From: Moritella sp. JT01
Lineage (GTDB): Bacteria; Pseudomonadota; Gammaproteobacteria; Enterobacterales; Moritellaceae
DNA length: 64,000 nucleotides
Direction: 5' to 3'
Assembly (NCBI RefSeq): GCF_001574435.1
Contig: NZ_LOCN01000026.1
Span: 51,332 to 115,331, forward strand
Part shown: one piece after another, positions 14,681-23,336 of the stretch
How positions within the stretch are numbered: the stretch's first letter is position 1
How the letters are laid out: every line of letters starts with the position of its first letter
Program-made: the position numbers and the translations under genes
The notes under the pieces: generated by a model
The model's input: only the letters and a program-made list of their open reading frames with translations
What the model was told of the DNA's origin: nothing
The model's database searches: none

Positions 14681-15205
14681 TTACGTGTGTTTTATCTCAT
14701 ATGTCTCGACTTTAGATAAAATACCGTCTCGGTTTTTCTTATGTTTAGACCCGGAATAATGCATTCCATTCTTTATCATTACTCGCCCAGAAGCTGGGTT
14801 ACTTGCTAAATGTTCGGCGTATAGAGAAGTTATCCCCATAACGCTAAAAGAATACGCTATTAGCGCCTCAGCAGCTTCAGAACAGTATCCGTTACCCCAG
14901 TAAGGATGCCCAAACCAATAACCTAGCTCTGCATCAGTTTCGTTAATCTCGACGAGACTCATTGTACCAAATAATTGATCAGTATCTTTTTCTATAACTG
15001 CGTATATTAAACCAGTTCTTTCTTGCCATTTATTTTTATGGGTTGAGATCCATTCTCGAGCCATGTCGATTGTATAAGGGTGTGGAATATTGAGTGTTGG
15101 ATCGGATACTCTCGAATCACCAGCCAAATTTTTAACTTGATTCGCATCTGAATATTTATACGGGCGTAGGATTAATCTCTTTGTTTCTAGAAGTAATTGT
15201 TCCAT
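14681..15205 (-). CDS. GNAT family N-acetyltransferase (RimJ/RimL-like)
   Basis: This 174-aa protein follows the RimJ/RimL plan: LLLETKRLILRPYKYSDANQ at the N-terminus, AELGYWFGHPYWGNGYCSEA with the acetyl-CoA-binding Gly-rich turn around residue 100, and LYAEHLASNPASGRVMIKNG near the end. It would transfer acetyl from acetyl-CoA to an amine; the substrate is unknown. AAGGA precedes the ATG. It starts only 23 bases after the stop of the DUF2007-like gene, across ACATAACAAG, which looks like a truncated attC end. The two genes may be co-transcribed cassette cargo. Confidence 0.88.
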   Translation of the reverse strand: MEQLLLETKRLILRPYKYSDANQVKNLAGDSRVSDPTLNIPHPYTIDMAREWISTHKNKWQERTGLIYAVIEKDTDQLFGTMSLVEINETDAELGYWFGHPYWGNGYCSEAAEALIAYSFSVMGITSLYAEHLASNPASGRVMIKNGMHYSGSKHKKNRDGILSKVETYEIKHT

Positions 15206-15228
15206 ATATATCCTTATTTAATGTCTTG

Positions 15229-15630
15229 TTATGTTTCTTTAAACCAACCACAGTCCATGCATTTTTTACCATGTTTATAAAAAAACAAAGGGAACCCTAA
15301 CAGTATAAATAATAGGAATGCAGGCTTTTTACCTTTAGTGTAATTTATAACATTACCACTACTACATTGAGCGCATTGTTCGGGCTTTTCTTTAAAAGCT
15401 AAATTTACATCCTCAGAGAAATTCATGTCTAATATGGCTTTTGCTTCAGTTTCAAATTCCTCAGGGACAAATAGCCTCACTCCTCCAATAGCATTGGAAT
15501 AAAGCCATTGCATATTAACTGTGTGTTCATCCGCAATATGAGCAGGAATCCCCTCACTTTCTAAACTAGCTTTAGCTATATTTGCGTCTAAAGGAAATGA
15601 ATATTTAGACACTACAACAAATTTACTCAT
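15229..15630 (-). CDS. DUF2007-type protein with zinc ribbon and membrane segment
   Basis: This 133-aa protein starts with a DUF2007-like fold (VVVSKYSFPLDANIAKASLE, GIPAHIADEH, GGVRLFVPEE), a ferredoxin-like domain found in putative signalling proteins. Two CxxC pairs follow (CAQCSSG about residue 89 and CMDCGW near the end). They flank a hydrophobic segment (PAFLLFILLGFPLFFY), suggesting a metal-binding membrane-linked tail. The function is unknown. A strong AGGAGGGG precedes the ATG. It sits at the head of the second cassette stretch. Confidence 0.7.
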   Translation of the reverse strand: MSKFVVVSKYSFPLDANIAKASLESEGIPAHIADEHTVNMQWLYSNAIGGVRLFVPEEFETEAKAILDMNFSEDVNLAFKEKPEQCAQCSSGNVINYTKGKKPAFLLFILLGFPLFFYKHGKKCMDCGWFKET

Positions 15631-15828
15631 ACCCCTCCTAGAAACATAACAGTTTTCATACGGAATTTACTCCTGTACATACAACTAGATTAGCGTTTCA
15701 TTCACGTAGTGTAAACGGCGTCAATGTAAGAAAGTGTAATAACGATGTTGGGTGGAAGGCGTAACCTAATCCCTGCCCTGCTTTCTTAATTGCGAACCAA
15801 CAGGACAGGTCACGCATAGTATCAATAA

Positions 15829-17118
15829 TTAACGCTTCTCTTTAAAGCTATTAACTGCTGTTGATACACTTTCAGCACCTTCATAAATTTCATTCATAAT
15901 AGAAGATACTTCTGTTATTTTTAAATTAGTCTCATCTGCTACAGAACCAATTTTAGTCATAGAGTCAGTCACGTCATTCGTCAATATAAGATTCTTACTT
16001 ACAACTAAATTGATTTCTTCAGTTGATGCTGACGTGCGAGAGGCCAGTTGGCGGACCTCATCAGCAACAACAGCAAAACCACGCCCTTGCTCACCCGCTC
16101 TTGCCGCTTCAATAGCAGCATTAAGCGCGAGTAGGTTCGTTTGTGCTGCAATCCCACTAATAGTTTTAACTATTTCAGACACATCTTTAGATAAAACCCC
16201 CAGCTCTTCTACTTGTTGTATTGATAAGTTGATGCTTCCCAACATCTTATTAGAAAGCTCAACGGAATCATGAAGAACTTTGCTTCCTTCAAGCGCTACT
16301 TGAGATGTTTCGACTGCAGTACTATATGCAATGTTTGCAGCATCTGATATTTCTAACTCTCTCATCACGTCTGAAGTTATATTTGATGCAAGTTTTACTA
16401 CTTTATATACTTTGCCATTCGCATCGAAAACAGGGCTATAGGATGCTTGGATCCATACCTCTTTCCCATTTACATCTTTTCGTAAGAAGCGTCCAGAAAA
16501 GGTATGGCCATTGGACAGTTTTTTCCAAAAGTCTGGTTGTTCTTGGTAAAAGCTATCGAAGCAAAATATGCGATGATGCAAACCTTTTACTTGATCTAAT
16601 TTGTATGAAAAAGTATCCAAAAAAAGTGTATTTGCATCTATCACTGTTCCGTTCGGTTCGAACTCAATAACAGCAAAACTACAATGAAGTGCCGTAATTA
16701 AATCCTTTTGAGTCTGTGCTTGGTTATATTGAATAGTGATATCATTGGCTATTTTCATTACCCCATCCACAATTCCCTCTTTGAAAATGGGAAAGTAGGT
16801 AGCTTCAATAACAACTTCATCTCCCGATTTTTTGTAGCGCTTGAACGTTCCAGACAGGGCCTTACCACGAGAAAGATCATTCCAAAAGTCTTTATATTCA
16901 TGACTAATGCTAAATTCTCGACTACAAAAAATACGGTGATGCTCACCTTCAATCTCATGAAGGCTATACCCTAACGCTTTTAGAAAAAGTGGGCTAGCCG
17001 TTTTTATGTTACCCTTTTTATCAAATTCAATCGCTGCTACTGAATTATTAATAGAATCGACAATATTATCGTTATAAGTAGGCTTCGGTATTGCAGGTGA
17101 CTTTCTCTTAAAAAACAT
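15829..17118 (-). CDS. PAS-PAS methyl-accepting chemotaxis protein, cytoplasmic
   Basis: This 429-aa protein has two PAS domains in tandem (about residues 20-130, [20 protein letters not shown], and 140-255, [20 protein letters not shown]). Each has the HHRIFC motif of the BdlA/aerotaxis-like group. A short MCP signalling domain follows, with the hairpin tip [30 protein letters not shown] near residue 345. There is no membrane span or HAMP domain, so it should sense an internal cue (redox, oxygen or ligand) and signal to CheA/CheW. ATG 17118 is preferred to the upstream TTG because GAGAG is spaced for it. No chemotaxis partners are nearby. Confidence 0.9.
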   Translation of the reverse strand: MFFKRKSPAIPKPTYNDNIVDSINNSVAAIEFDKKGNIKTASPLFLKALGYSLHEIEGEHHRIFCSREFSISHEYKDFWNDLSRGKALSGTFKRYKKSGDEVVIEATYFPIFKEGIVDGVMKIANDITIQYNQAQTQKDLITALHCSFAVIEFEPNGTVIDANTLFLDTFSYKLDQVKGLHHRIFCFDSFYQEQPDFWKKLSNGHTFSGRFLRKDVNGKEVWIQASYSPVFDANGKVYKVVKLASNITSDVMRELEISDAANIAYSTAVETSQVALEGSKVLHDSVELSNKMLGSINLSIQQVEELGVLSKDVSEIVKTISGIAAQTNLLALNAAIEAARAGEQGRGFAVVADEVRQLASRTSASTEEINLVVSKNLILTNDVTDSMTKIGSVADETNLKITEVSSIMNEIYEGAESVSTAVNSFKEKR

Positions 17119-17256
17119 TCTATCTCTCAAGTTATTATCTATATATAAATTCTGACCAGTATAGCGACTATAGGATAAATTAAAATCGACTGCTTAAGCT
17201 CCCTTACACCTGCTTACATATGCTTACAGCTATATTCAATAGATAAGATTTTCTAG

Positions 17257-17481
17257 TATAGAAATAAACTAATCGGCCACGAGGGAAAGGCAGGTGTAAG
17301 TGGACAAGTCCCTGTGGTGTTAGCTTTTGAAGGTAAATATGGTGGACACTCTATTGATTCATACAACCGAGAGTTAGAACTTATGTGGGCTGGTGTAATA
17401 CCGAAAAGCAAGGATGGAGCTTGGGTTGCTAGCATGGATAGTTATTGGTTTAAGAAAATGGCCGACTCAAAAGTAGAATAA
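17257..17481 (+). pseudogene. C-terminal fragment of an unassigned protein
   Basis: The open frame KLIGHEGKAGVSGQVPVVLA, FEGKYGGHSIDSYNRELELM, WAGVIPKSKDGAWVAS and on to a TAA at 17479-17481 has no start codon and opens right after TAG. The composition is protein-like, and a terminator-like hairpin follows. I do not recognise the family. It is most likely the 3' end of a gene whose front was lost. Confidence 0.45.
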
Positions 17482-17517
17482 GTTTTTTGGTTATTTAACC
17501 ATTATATTTTAGGAGGG

Positions 17518-17552
17518 AGTAATGAGAGGGAAACCCTCCCATTACTTTATTA
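17518..17552 (+). terminator. terminator-like hairpin
   Basis: AGTAATGAGAGGG-AAA-CCCTCCCATTACT followed by TTATT, 36 bases after the fragment's stop. Confidence 0.55.
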
Positions 17553-17684
17553 ATCATAGCTTTGGCTCTACACATAATCATATATAACGAATATTCCTTT
17601 GAAGTACTGCAGATATTGGAACGCTATGTTTTTCGTAAGATAAAATAACTTCCTCTTGATACCGGGGATTTTGAAAATATAACA

Positions 17685-18539
17685 TTAAGCTATTTTTCTT
17701 TTTCTTGATAAACCAAGACCGACTAAACCAAGACCCAATAATGTAACTGAAATGGGTGCAGGAACTATTACTGGAGGACCAGTAAACTGGATAAATAAAT
17801 CCCCATCAATAGCACTGAAAATAGGGTTATTTGCAGCTGTATTGTTCGCAATTGTTGATGATTCAAATCGTAACGTAAAGCTGTCTGTATTAGCAAAATT
17901 TAATAACACAGCGCCTGTTGTATCAGTTTCACTAAAGTTAGTACCCGGACCTTCAAAGAGAATACTCGCTCCCATATCAGTAGCGACTAAACTTGCCGGG
18001 TTAGTACCCGTGATATAAGACATTAAGCCATCAGCTTTAAATACCCGTAAGTTTTCCGTTTGCTGTGGCTCACCATCCACATCATAAGCAATAATATTTA
18101 ATTCATCGGCTGTTATTGGATTTGTAAAAGTATTAGATAGGGCACCAGTACCATCAAATAATTCGAAAACAAATTCTAGTCCACCAGTTACTGCTTGACC
18201 GATCGGTATTGAAGAATCCCTACGATAAAGAAAACCATGATCCCCATTTGGCTCAGCACCGCTTGTATTCGCATAATTTGGTGCCTGCCAATCAGGCACA
18301 TAACCACCAAAGACGGTAGCTGTAACCCTAGCATCAATCGTGCTACCCCCACTCATACCGACATTTGTATAGCGAACAACCCCATCTGTTGTTGCCGCAT
18401 GAGAGGTATCCCAATAAATATTCGTATCAAACGTTACGTTATATGGGTTTGAAAAATCAAGATCAATTGGCACTGCATAAGCAGATGTGGTTACAAGCAT
18501 AGTACTCGCTAGTAATGATTTACAGAGTATATTTTTCAT
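17685..18539 (-). CDS. exported protein with PEP-CTERM-like sorting tail
   Basis: This 284-aa protein has an N-terminal signal peptide (KSLLASTMLVTTSAYA, cleavage after about residue 22). A Ser/Thr/Asn-rich beta-type body follows. The C-terminal tripartite tail is VPAPISVTLLGLGLVGLGLS followed by RKRK: a short Pro motif, one membrane span and a basic end. This is the VPxP/PEP-CTERM-type signal recognised by exosortases in exopolysaccharide-producing bacteria. The body is unassigned. AGGAG precedes the ATG. No exosortase gene is visible in this window. The adjoining 18540-18865 interval holds no other gene I can support. Confidence 0.8.
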   Translation of the reverse strand: MKNILCKSLLASTMLVTTSAYAVPIDLDFSNPYNVTFDTNIYWDTSHAATTDGVVRYTNVGMSGGSTIDARVTATVFGGYVPDWQAPNYANTSGAEPNGDHGFLYRRDSSIPIGQAVTGGLEFVFELFDGTGALSNTFTNPITADELNIIAYDVDGEPQQTENLRVFKADGLMSYITGTNPASLVATDMGASILFEGPGTNFSETDTTGAVLLNFANTDSFTLRFESSTIANNTAANNPIFSAIDGDLFIQFTGPPVIVPAPISVTLLGLGLVGLGLSRKRKIA

Positions 18540-18865
18540 TTCACGCTCCTAGGTAAATTCCGCTTCCTATATCCACGCCACGTAAAGGTAATGGGTATAA
18601 TTGCGGTTGGCTATTACCATAAAGCAAGTAGTGTGCCCATTTTTTTTTGTTAAATTAAACAATGCATTAGATTTATCATATGTTTTTTCCTATCTAAATA
18701 TTTATTAATTGTAAATTTTATCGACGACTCTGTTTGAATACTTAATTTGTTATTATCAGGTTGAAAATCCCCCACCCACACCACTGCTATCCTCGACTGT
18801 ATCTTGTGCTGTTATATCAAGACATATCTTTTAGATAAGCAAGGTTACTGCTATTTTAGATACAG

Positions 18866-18900
18866 AAAAACCCCGTTGGCAGGGGGCCAACGGGGTTTCT
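18866..18900. terminator. intrinsic terminator (downstream of rmf)
   Basis: A 12-bp stem, AACCCCGTTGGC/GCCAACGGGGTT, has A/T tracts on both sides. It lies about 20 bases after the rmf stop on the minus strand and would also stop plus-strand transcription. Confidence 0.85.
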
Positions 18901-18920
18901 TTGTGTTTACTATATTCTTA

Positions 18921-19097
18921 TTATTTGATGAAAAGCCCTGTACTTCGGATCTCTTGTGCTTCACGCCAACCACCTAACCACTGACCTCGCGAATCTGCGC
19001 TTTGAAATGGACAAACTTCATTCGACCTACCCGCTGTTCCTGCTTGATAACCTTTCGAATATGCTCTTTCCAAACGATCTCGTTTCTGTCTCTTCAT
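18921..19097 (-). CDS. rmf: ribosome modulation factor RMF
   Basis: RMF dimerises 70S ribosomes into inactive 100S particles in stationary phase. The 58-aa protein begins MKRQKRDRLERAYSKGYQAG TAGRS and contains QWLGGWREA, nearly identical to E. coli RMF (55 aa). The C-terminus differs (EIRSTGLFIK). GAGGA lies before the ATG, and intrinsic terminators flank the gene on both sides, so it is transcribed alone. In E. coli rmf is convergent with fabA and adjacent to it. Here it has the same orientation relative to fabA, but about 18 kb of foreign DNA separates them. Confidence 0.97.
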   Translation of the reverse strand: MKRQKRDRLERAYSKGYQAGTAGRSNEVCPFQSADSRGQWLGGWREAQEIRSTGLFIK

Positions 19098-19187
19098 TCT
19101 AGATTCCTCAAAAAATGTTTAACTTAAACTTGAGACTTTCCAAGCCTCTATTAAGTAATAGGTTAAGATATTCGACAAATCAAATAA

Positions 19188-19222
19188 AAAAAGCCGCAGT
19201 AATGAAATTACTGCGGCTTTAT
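19188..19222. terminator. intrinsic terminator after the DUF3466 gene
   Basis: AAAGCCGCAGTAAT-GAA-ATTACTGCGGCTTTA: a 14-bp stem 25 bases beyond the DUF3466 stop on the minus strand. Confidence 0.9.
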
Positions 19223-19246
19223 GAAACAAAGCGTAATATTTAGCGT

Positions 19247-21013
19247 TTAACGTTTAAAACGACGGAATAGAAGCAACATAGTAGGTAACAATATGAACCA
19301 ATTCATACTACCGCCACTACGTGAATAGTCTTCTTCAGCTTTGATTGGGCACTGCGATGTCGTGGACAGATTAGCCAATTCATCCGCAGTGATTGTCATC
19401 GTTAATACGACTGGAGTAGACCCAATTCTATTCTTATAGTTATCAACGTTTTTATAATCGAACGCATTAGACACGACAACTACATTACCATTGGCGTCAG
19501 GATCACTAATACTGATCGCGTTGGCAAATCGGTATTTAACATCACTGTTGTCGATACCTTGACAATATAAATCATCTAAATACGCTGATTTTTTAGTTTT
19601 GTAGTCATAGATGAACGCACTTTGAAAACGTGGAGAACCATCCGCAGTCGGCGTCGTTTCACCTCGGGCATCACGCCAACCAACAACGATACCGTCATTA
19701 TTGATTTTACTCACCTGTGAACTCGCACCTTTAATAGGATTGGCCTGGAATGGGTAACGTGTTTCTTGTGTTTTTACATCATACGTATAAAACTCGGTTG
19801 CATAACTTCTGTTTTGAGGCTGGTTATATGTACGGTTGCCAACAACAATGAATGCTTGAGTGTCGCTATCTGTACCATCTGCAGCAGCAAATGGTGAGCT
19901 AGCTGAAACATAAACAGTATCAGTAATATCAATCGCAACGGTATCGCGAATTACATTATCATAATCACTACCCGCATCTGTTTTAGGCTTTGTGATTTCA
20001 GTCATCTTATAAGAAAGCGCATCTGCTGATTTAACAGTTGGCTTAAATATGGTTGCACGAGCACGACCGCCATTTGTCGATGAGTTAATCTGCTGCGTAG
20101 AAAAACCAACGGCAAAGCCTGATGTGTTAATCGCATAAGCATTAGCAATAAACGTTGAGTTGCTACCGGTATTTAACCATTTAGTTCCTGAATTGTCAGA
20201 GAGGTATGCAATAGCACTACCATCGTCATTCCAATAACTTGCTTGAAGATCAAAACCAGGACAATTATAAAGATCATCATAATCATTACGATCATCAACG
20301 ACTGGGTAATTAAAACAATATTTAAAACGTTCATCAGTACGCTTATTACCCGACCACCGTACACTCGCTTGACCTACAATTAACCTTTTTGAATAAGTAA
20401 TCGTTTTATCCGAATTACTGACATATACGTCAGTAAAATCATGCGCGGCACTAAAGCCACCATTACTGTCAAAACCTAAAGGTGCAAGTGTAATATCATT
20501 ATAAAAACCACGTCTAACAATCTTAAGGCCTGAGTCAGTAGCATAACCCGCCTGATCCGTAGATGTTATTGCAGTAATCTTGCGAGATTCACTTAAGCCT
20601 CTAGGGATTGAAATAACAGTATCGTTTACTGATGTTTCAGTTTCTGATTCATAAGTACCATTGGCGCTGTTATAGGTATTTAAAATATTACGACGCCAAA
20701 CGAATAGGCCATCACTATTATCTGTCTTTGAGCCATCCCAAAACATCTTACACACATCCGAATCATAAACGCAATATTCGTTATATGTCCAAGGCGCACC
20801 AATATCGTATGAAAATTGTTGTGCATATTTTTGAGTGTACGTCGCGCTGGTCATCGAACCAGTCGCAGTACTTGAAGTGTCCATTGCTGACACATATGGA
20901 CCAAAATCGTGAGCACCACTGCTGTCTACAACAATAGCGGTGGTTGAAGCCACCGCAGTTGTACACAATACGAGACTAATAATCCCTGCTAACTTAGTCT
21001 TTTTTAAAAGCAT
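19247..21013 (-). CDS. DUF3466 family exported protein with GlyGly-CTERM tail
   Basis: This 588-aa protein has a signal peptide (KLAGIISLVLCTTAVAS). A repeated beta-propeller-like body follows, with phrases such as INNDGIVVGWRDARG and AIDITDTVYVSAS. The C-terminus GGSMNWFILLPTMLLLFRRF is a GlyGly-CTERM signal (Gly-Gly, hydrophobic span, Arg end), cleaved by rhombosortase in relatives that export such proteins through type II secretion. DUF3466 genes are typically found beside uup in Vibrio and Shewanella, as here: the start lies 15 bases after the uup stop, so the two are probably co-transcribed. Function is unknown. Confidence 0.82.
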   Translation of the reverse strand: MLLKKTKLAGIISLVLCTTAVASTTAIVVDSSGAHDFGPYVSAMDTSSTATGSMTSATYTQKYAQQFSYDIGAPWTYNEYCVYDSDVCKMFWDGSKTDNSDGLFVWRRNILNTYNSANGTYESETETSVNDTVISIPRGLSESRKITAITSTDQAGYATDSGLKIVRRGFYNDITLAPLGFDSNGGFSAAHDFTDVYVSNSDKTITYSKRLIVGQASVRWSGNKRTDERFKYCFNYPVVDDRNDYDDLYNCPGFDLQASYWNDDGSAIAYLSDNSGTKWLNTGSNSTFIANAYAINTSGFAVGFSTQQINSSTNGGRARATIFKPTVKSADALSYKMTEITKPKTDAGSDYDNVIRDTVAIDITDTVYVSASSPFAAADGTDSDTQAFIVVGNRTYNQPQNRSYATEFYTYDVKTQETRYPFQANPIKGASSQVSKINNDGIVVGWRDARGETTPTADGSPRFQSAFIYDYKTKKSAYLDDLYCQGIDNSDVKYRFANAISISDPDANGNVVVVSNAFDYKNVDNYKNRIGSTPVVLTMTITADELANLSTTSQCPIKAEEDYSRSGGSMNWFILLPTMLLLFRRFKR

Positions 21014-21028
21014 TATGTTTAGATTTCC

Positions 21029-22939
21029 TTAGCCTTTCATTTCTTCAAGCTCTTCCCAACGGGTAAATGCAGTCTCTAACTCTTGCTCTTTACTTGCAAG
21101 ATTTTCAAGCATTGCTTTTGTTTCGTCAGCTGGCTTATTGAAGAAATCAGGTTGATTAATTTCAGCTTGCAACGTTTCAACGAGTGTTTCAAGTTGTTCC
21201 ATTTTTGCAGGCAGTTTATCAAGTTCAACTTGAATGTTATAAGGCAATTTTTTTACTTTAACAGCCTTAACTGGTTTTTCTTGTTTTACTGATTTTTCAA
21301 CTACCGCAACTTTCGCCTTAGGCTTTGCTGACAAAGATTGTGTATTTGCTTGTTGATTCTTAGCATCATGGTAACCACCAACAAAGTTAGTGATGTTACC
21401 TTCACCATCAAACATCCAGCAACTTTCTACTGTGTTATCGATAAAGTTACGGTCATGGCTTACTAATAATAACGTACCCTGATAATTGGCAAGTAATTCT
21501 TCTAAAAGTTCCAATGTTTCGATATCTAAATCATTGGTTGGTTCATCCATAATCAAAAGATTAGATGGTTTTAGGAATAATTTTGCTAACAACAGACGGT
21601 TACGTTCGCCACCAGACAGTACTTTAACAGGTGTACGTGCGCGTTGTGGGTGGAATAAGAAGTCTTGTAAATAACCTAGTGCATGACGCGGTTTACCATT
21701 GACTACAACTTCTTGTTTACCATCAGCTAAGTTGTCGATTACTGTTTTCTCTAGATCAAGCTCTGTACGATGTTGATCGAAGTAAGACACTTCTAACTTG
21801 GTACCACATTTGATGATACCTGCTTGCGGTTGTAATTCTTCAAGCAATAACTTGATTAATGTACTCTTACCGCAACCGTTTGGACCAACGAACGCAATTT
21901 TGTCGCCTCGCATGATGTTAAAGGTAAAATCTTTAACAATTTGCTTGTTTTCGAAACCGTAAGATACGTTTTCGCCTTCAAAGATACGTTTACCTGAACG
22001 TGATGTCTCATCAACGGTAATTTTCGCTTTACCTTGTACGTTCAAGCGGTCACTACGTTCGTTACGCATTTCTTTCAGTGCTTTTACACGACCTTCATTA
22101 CGTGTACGACGGGCTTTAACGCCTTGACGGATCCACACTTCTTCTTGTGCTAAACGTTTATCGAATAACGCATTTTGCTCATCTTCAACACGTAGTGCTT
22201 CTTCTTTAGCAACTATATATTGGTCATAGTCACCAGGGAAAGACGAAAGGTTACCGCGGTCAATATCGATAATACGTGTTGCCATAGAACGAATGAAACT
22301 TCTATCATGGCTTACGAAGATAATAGTACCGGCGAAATCTTTTAAGAACTCTTCTAACCAAAGGATAGATTCAATATCCAAGTGGTTCGTTGGTTCATCA
22401 AGTAATAAGATATCAGGCTTGCTTGCTAGAGAACGCGCTAATGCAGCACGGCGTAACCAACCACCAGATAAGTCATCAAGCATCATATCCGCGTCTAAAT
22501 CCAAGCGCGTTAGTACTTGTTCAATGTTTTGCTCAAACTCCCAACCGTTACGGTTATCAAGTTCTTCTTGTAAACGCATCAATTTGTTTAATGCTTTTTC
22601 ACTGTAATCTTCACCAACAAGAATCGCTTGGTGATGGTAATCTTTTAGTACTTGGCCGATGTCCGCTAGACCACCCGCAACAAAATCAAAGATTGTCACA
22701 CCACTTACTTTTGGTGGATCTTGCTCTAAACGAGAAACAACTGCATCTTGTTCAATTCTAAGGACACCATCGTCAAGTTGAATTTCGCCGCCAATAACTT
22801 TCATCATTGTCGATTTACCTGCACCATTACGGCCAACAAGACATACGCGTTCTTTGCGTTCAAATACAGCATCGGCATGGTTTAATAACGGCAGGTCGCC
22901 AAAGGCAAGACAAGCATTTTGTAACGTGATAACAGCCAC
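21029..22939 (-). CDS. uup: ABC-F ATPase Uup
   Basis: Uup is a soluble ABC-F protein acting on ribosomes and also affecting transposon precise excision. The 636-aa protein has two nucleotide-binding domains: Walker A GRNGAGKST at residues 36-44 with signature LSGGWLRR near 157, and Walker A GPNGCGKST near 350 with signature LSGGERNR near 440. Each domain has a DEPTNHLD or DEPTNDLD Walker B. A charged linker lies between the domains, and the Uup-specific C-terminal coiled coil (about 560-636) is present. The start is GTG with AAGGAA upstream. Confidence 0.97.
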   Translation of the reverse strand: MAVITLQNACLAFGDLPLLNHADAVFERKERVCLVGRNGAGKSTMMKVIGGEIQLDDGVLRIEQDAVVSRLEQDPPKVSGVTIFDFVAGGLADIGQVLKDYHHQAILVGEDYSEKALNKLMRLQEELDNRNGWEFEQNIEQVLTRLDLDADMMLDDLSGGWLRRAALARSLASKPDILLLDEPTNHLDIESILWLEEFLKDFAGTIIFVSHDRSFIRSMATRIIDIDRGNLSSFPGDYDQYIVAKEEALRVEDEQNALFDKRLAQEEVWIRQGVKARRTRNEGRVKALKEMRNERSDRLNVQGKAKITVDETSRSGKRIFEGENVSYGFENKQIVKDFTFNIMRGDKIAFVGPNGCGKSTLIKLLLEELQPQAGIIKCGTKLEVSYFDQHRTELDLEKTVIDNLADGKQEVVVNGKPRHALGYLQDFLFHPQRARTPVKVLSGGERNRLLLAKLFLKPSNLLIMDEPTNDLDIETLELLEELLANYQGTLLLVSHDRNFIDNTVESCWMFDGEGNITNFVGGYHDAKNQQANTQSLSAKPKAKVAVVEKSVKQEKPVKAVKVKKLPYNIQVELDKLPAKMEQLETLVETLQAEINQPDFFNKPADETKAMLENLASKEQELETAFTRWEELEEMKG

Positions 22940-23037
22940 GGTAATTCCTTAATAAAATAATTTATTGCATCTTCGTTGAAATTCTCATACGAAGAAACAA
23001 GCAGTTAGTTAGATTCTAACATAAAGTTGTAAAATAG

Positions 23038-23092
23038 AAAAAATCCGAGCCTTAACAATTACCTTGTAATTGAAAATAACTCGGATTTAATC
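23038..23092 (-). terminator. intrinsic terminator after the glutaredoxin-like gene
   Basis: AAATCCGAG and CTCGGATTT pair around an inner CAATTACAAGGTAATTG hairpin, followed by a T tract on the minus strand. Confidence 0.75.
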
Positions 23093-23105
23093 AAATAAAT
23101 CAGTC

Positions 23106-23336
23106 TTAATCGAGAAAGTCAGCTAATTCTATTGAATCAAATGGCCAACCAATTTCCTTCTCGGTATTGTTGTTCTTAATCACTGGAATACGAATACCAT
23201 AACGGGCGATGTCATCTTCATCATGAATGATCTCAACTTGTGTCATTTTACTGACCAAACCTTGAGCGATCACCAGCTCCCAAGCTTGTTCACATAAGTG
23301 ACAACCTTCTGTGGTATAGAATGCGTATTTAGTCAT
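23106..23336 (-). CDS. glutaredoxin-like (DUF836) protein
   Basis: This 76-aa thioredoxin-fold protein has the CxxC motif in YTTEGCHLCEQAWEL near the N-terminus and a cis-Pro strand, IRIPVIKNNN. It ends EIGWPFDSIELADFLD, typical of the DUF836 glutaredoxin-like family found next to rlmKL in marine gammaproteobacteria. The redox partner is unknown. Its ATG overlaps the TAA stop of rlmKL by one base (TAATG), so translation is probably coupled. Confidence 0.85.
   Translation of the reverse strand: MTKYAFYTTEGCHLCEQAWELVIAQGLVSKMTQVEIIHDEDDIARYGIRIPVIKNNNTEKEIGWPFDSIELADFLD

Noticed and set aside
15650..15755. A further attC upstream of the DUF2007-like gene
   Set aside because: CCCAAC and GTTATG ends are present, but the arms do not pair convincingly.
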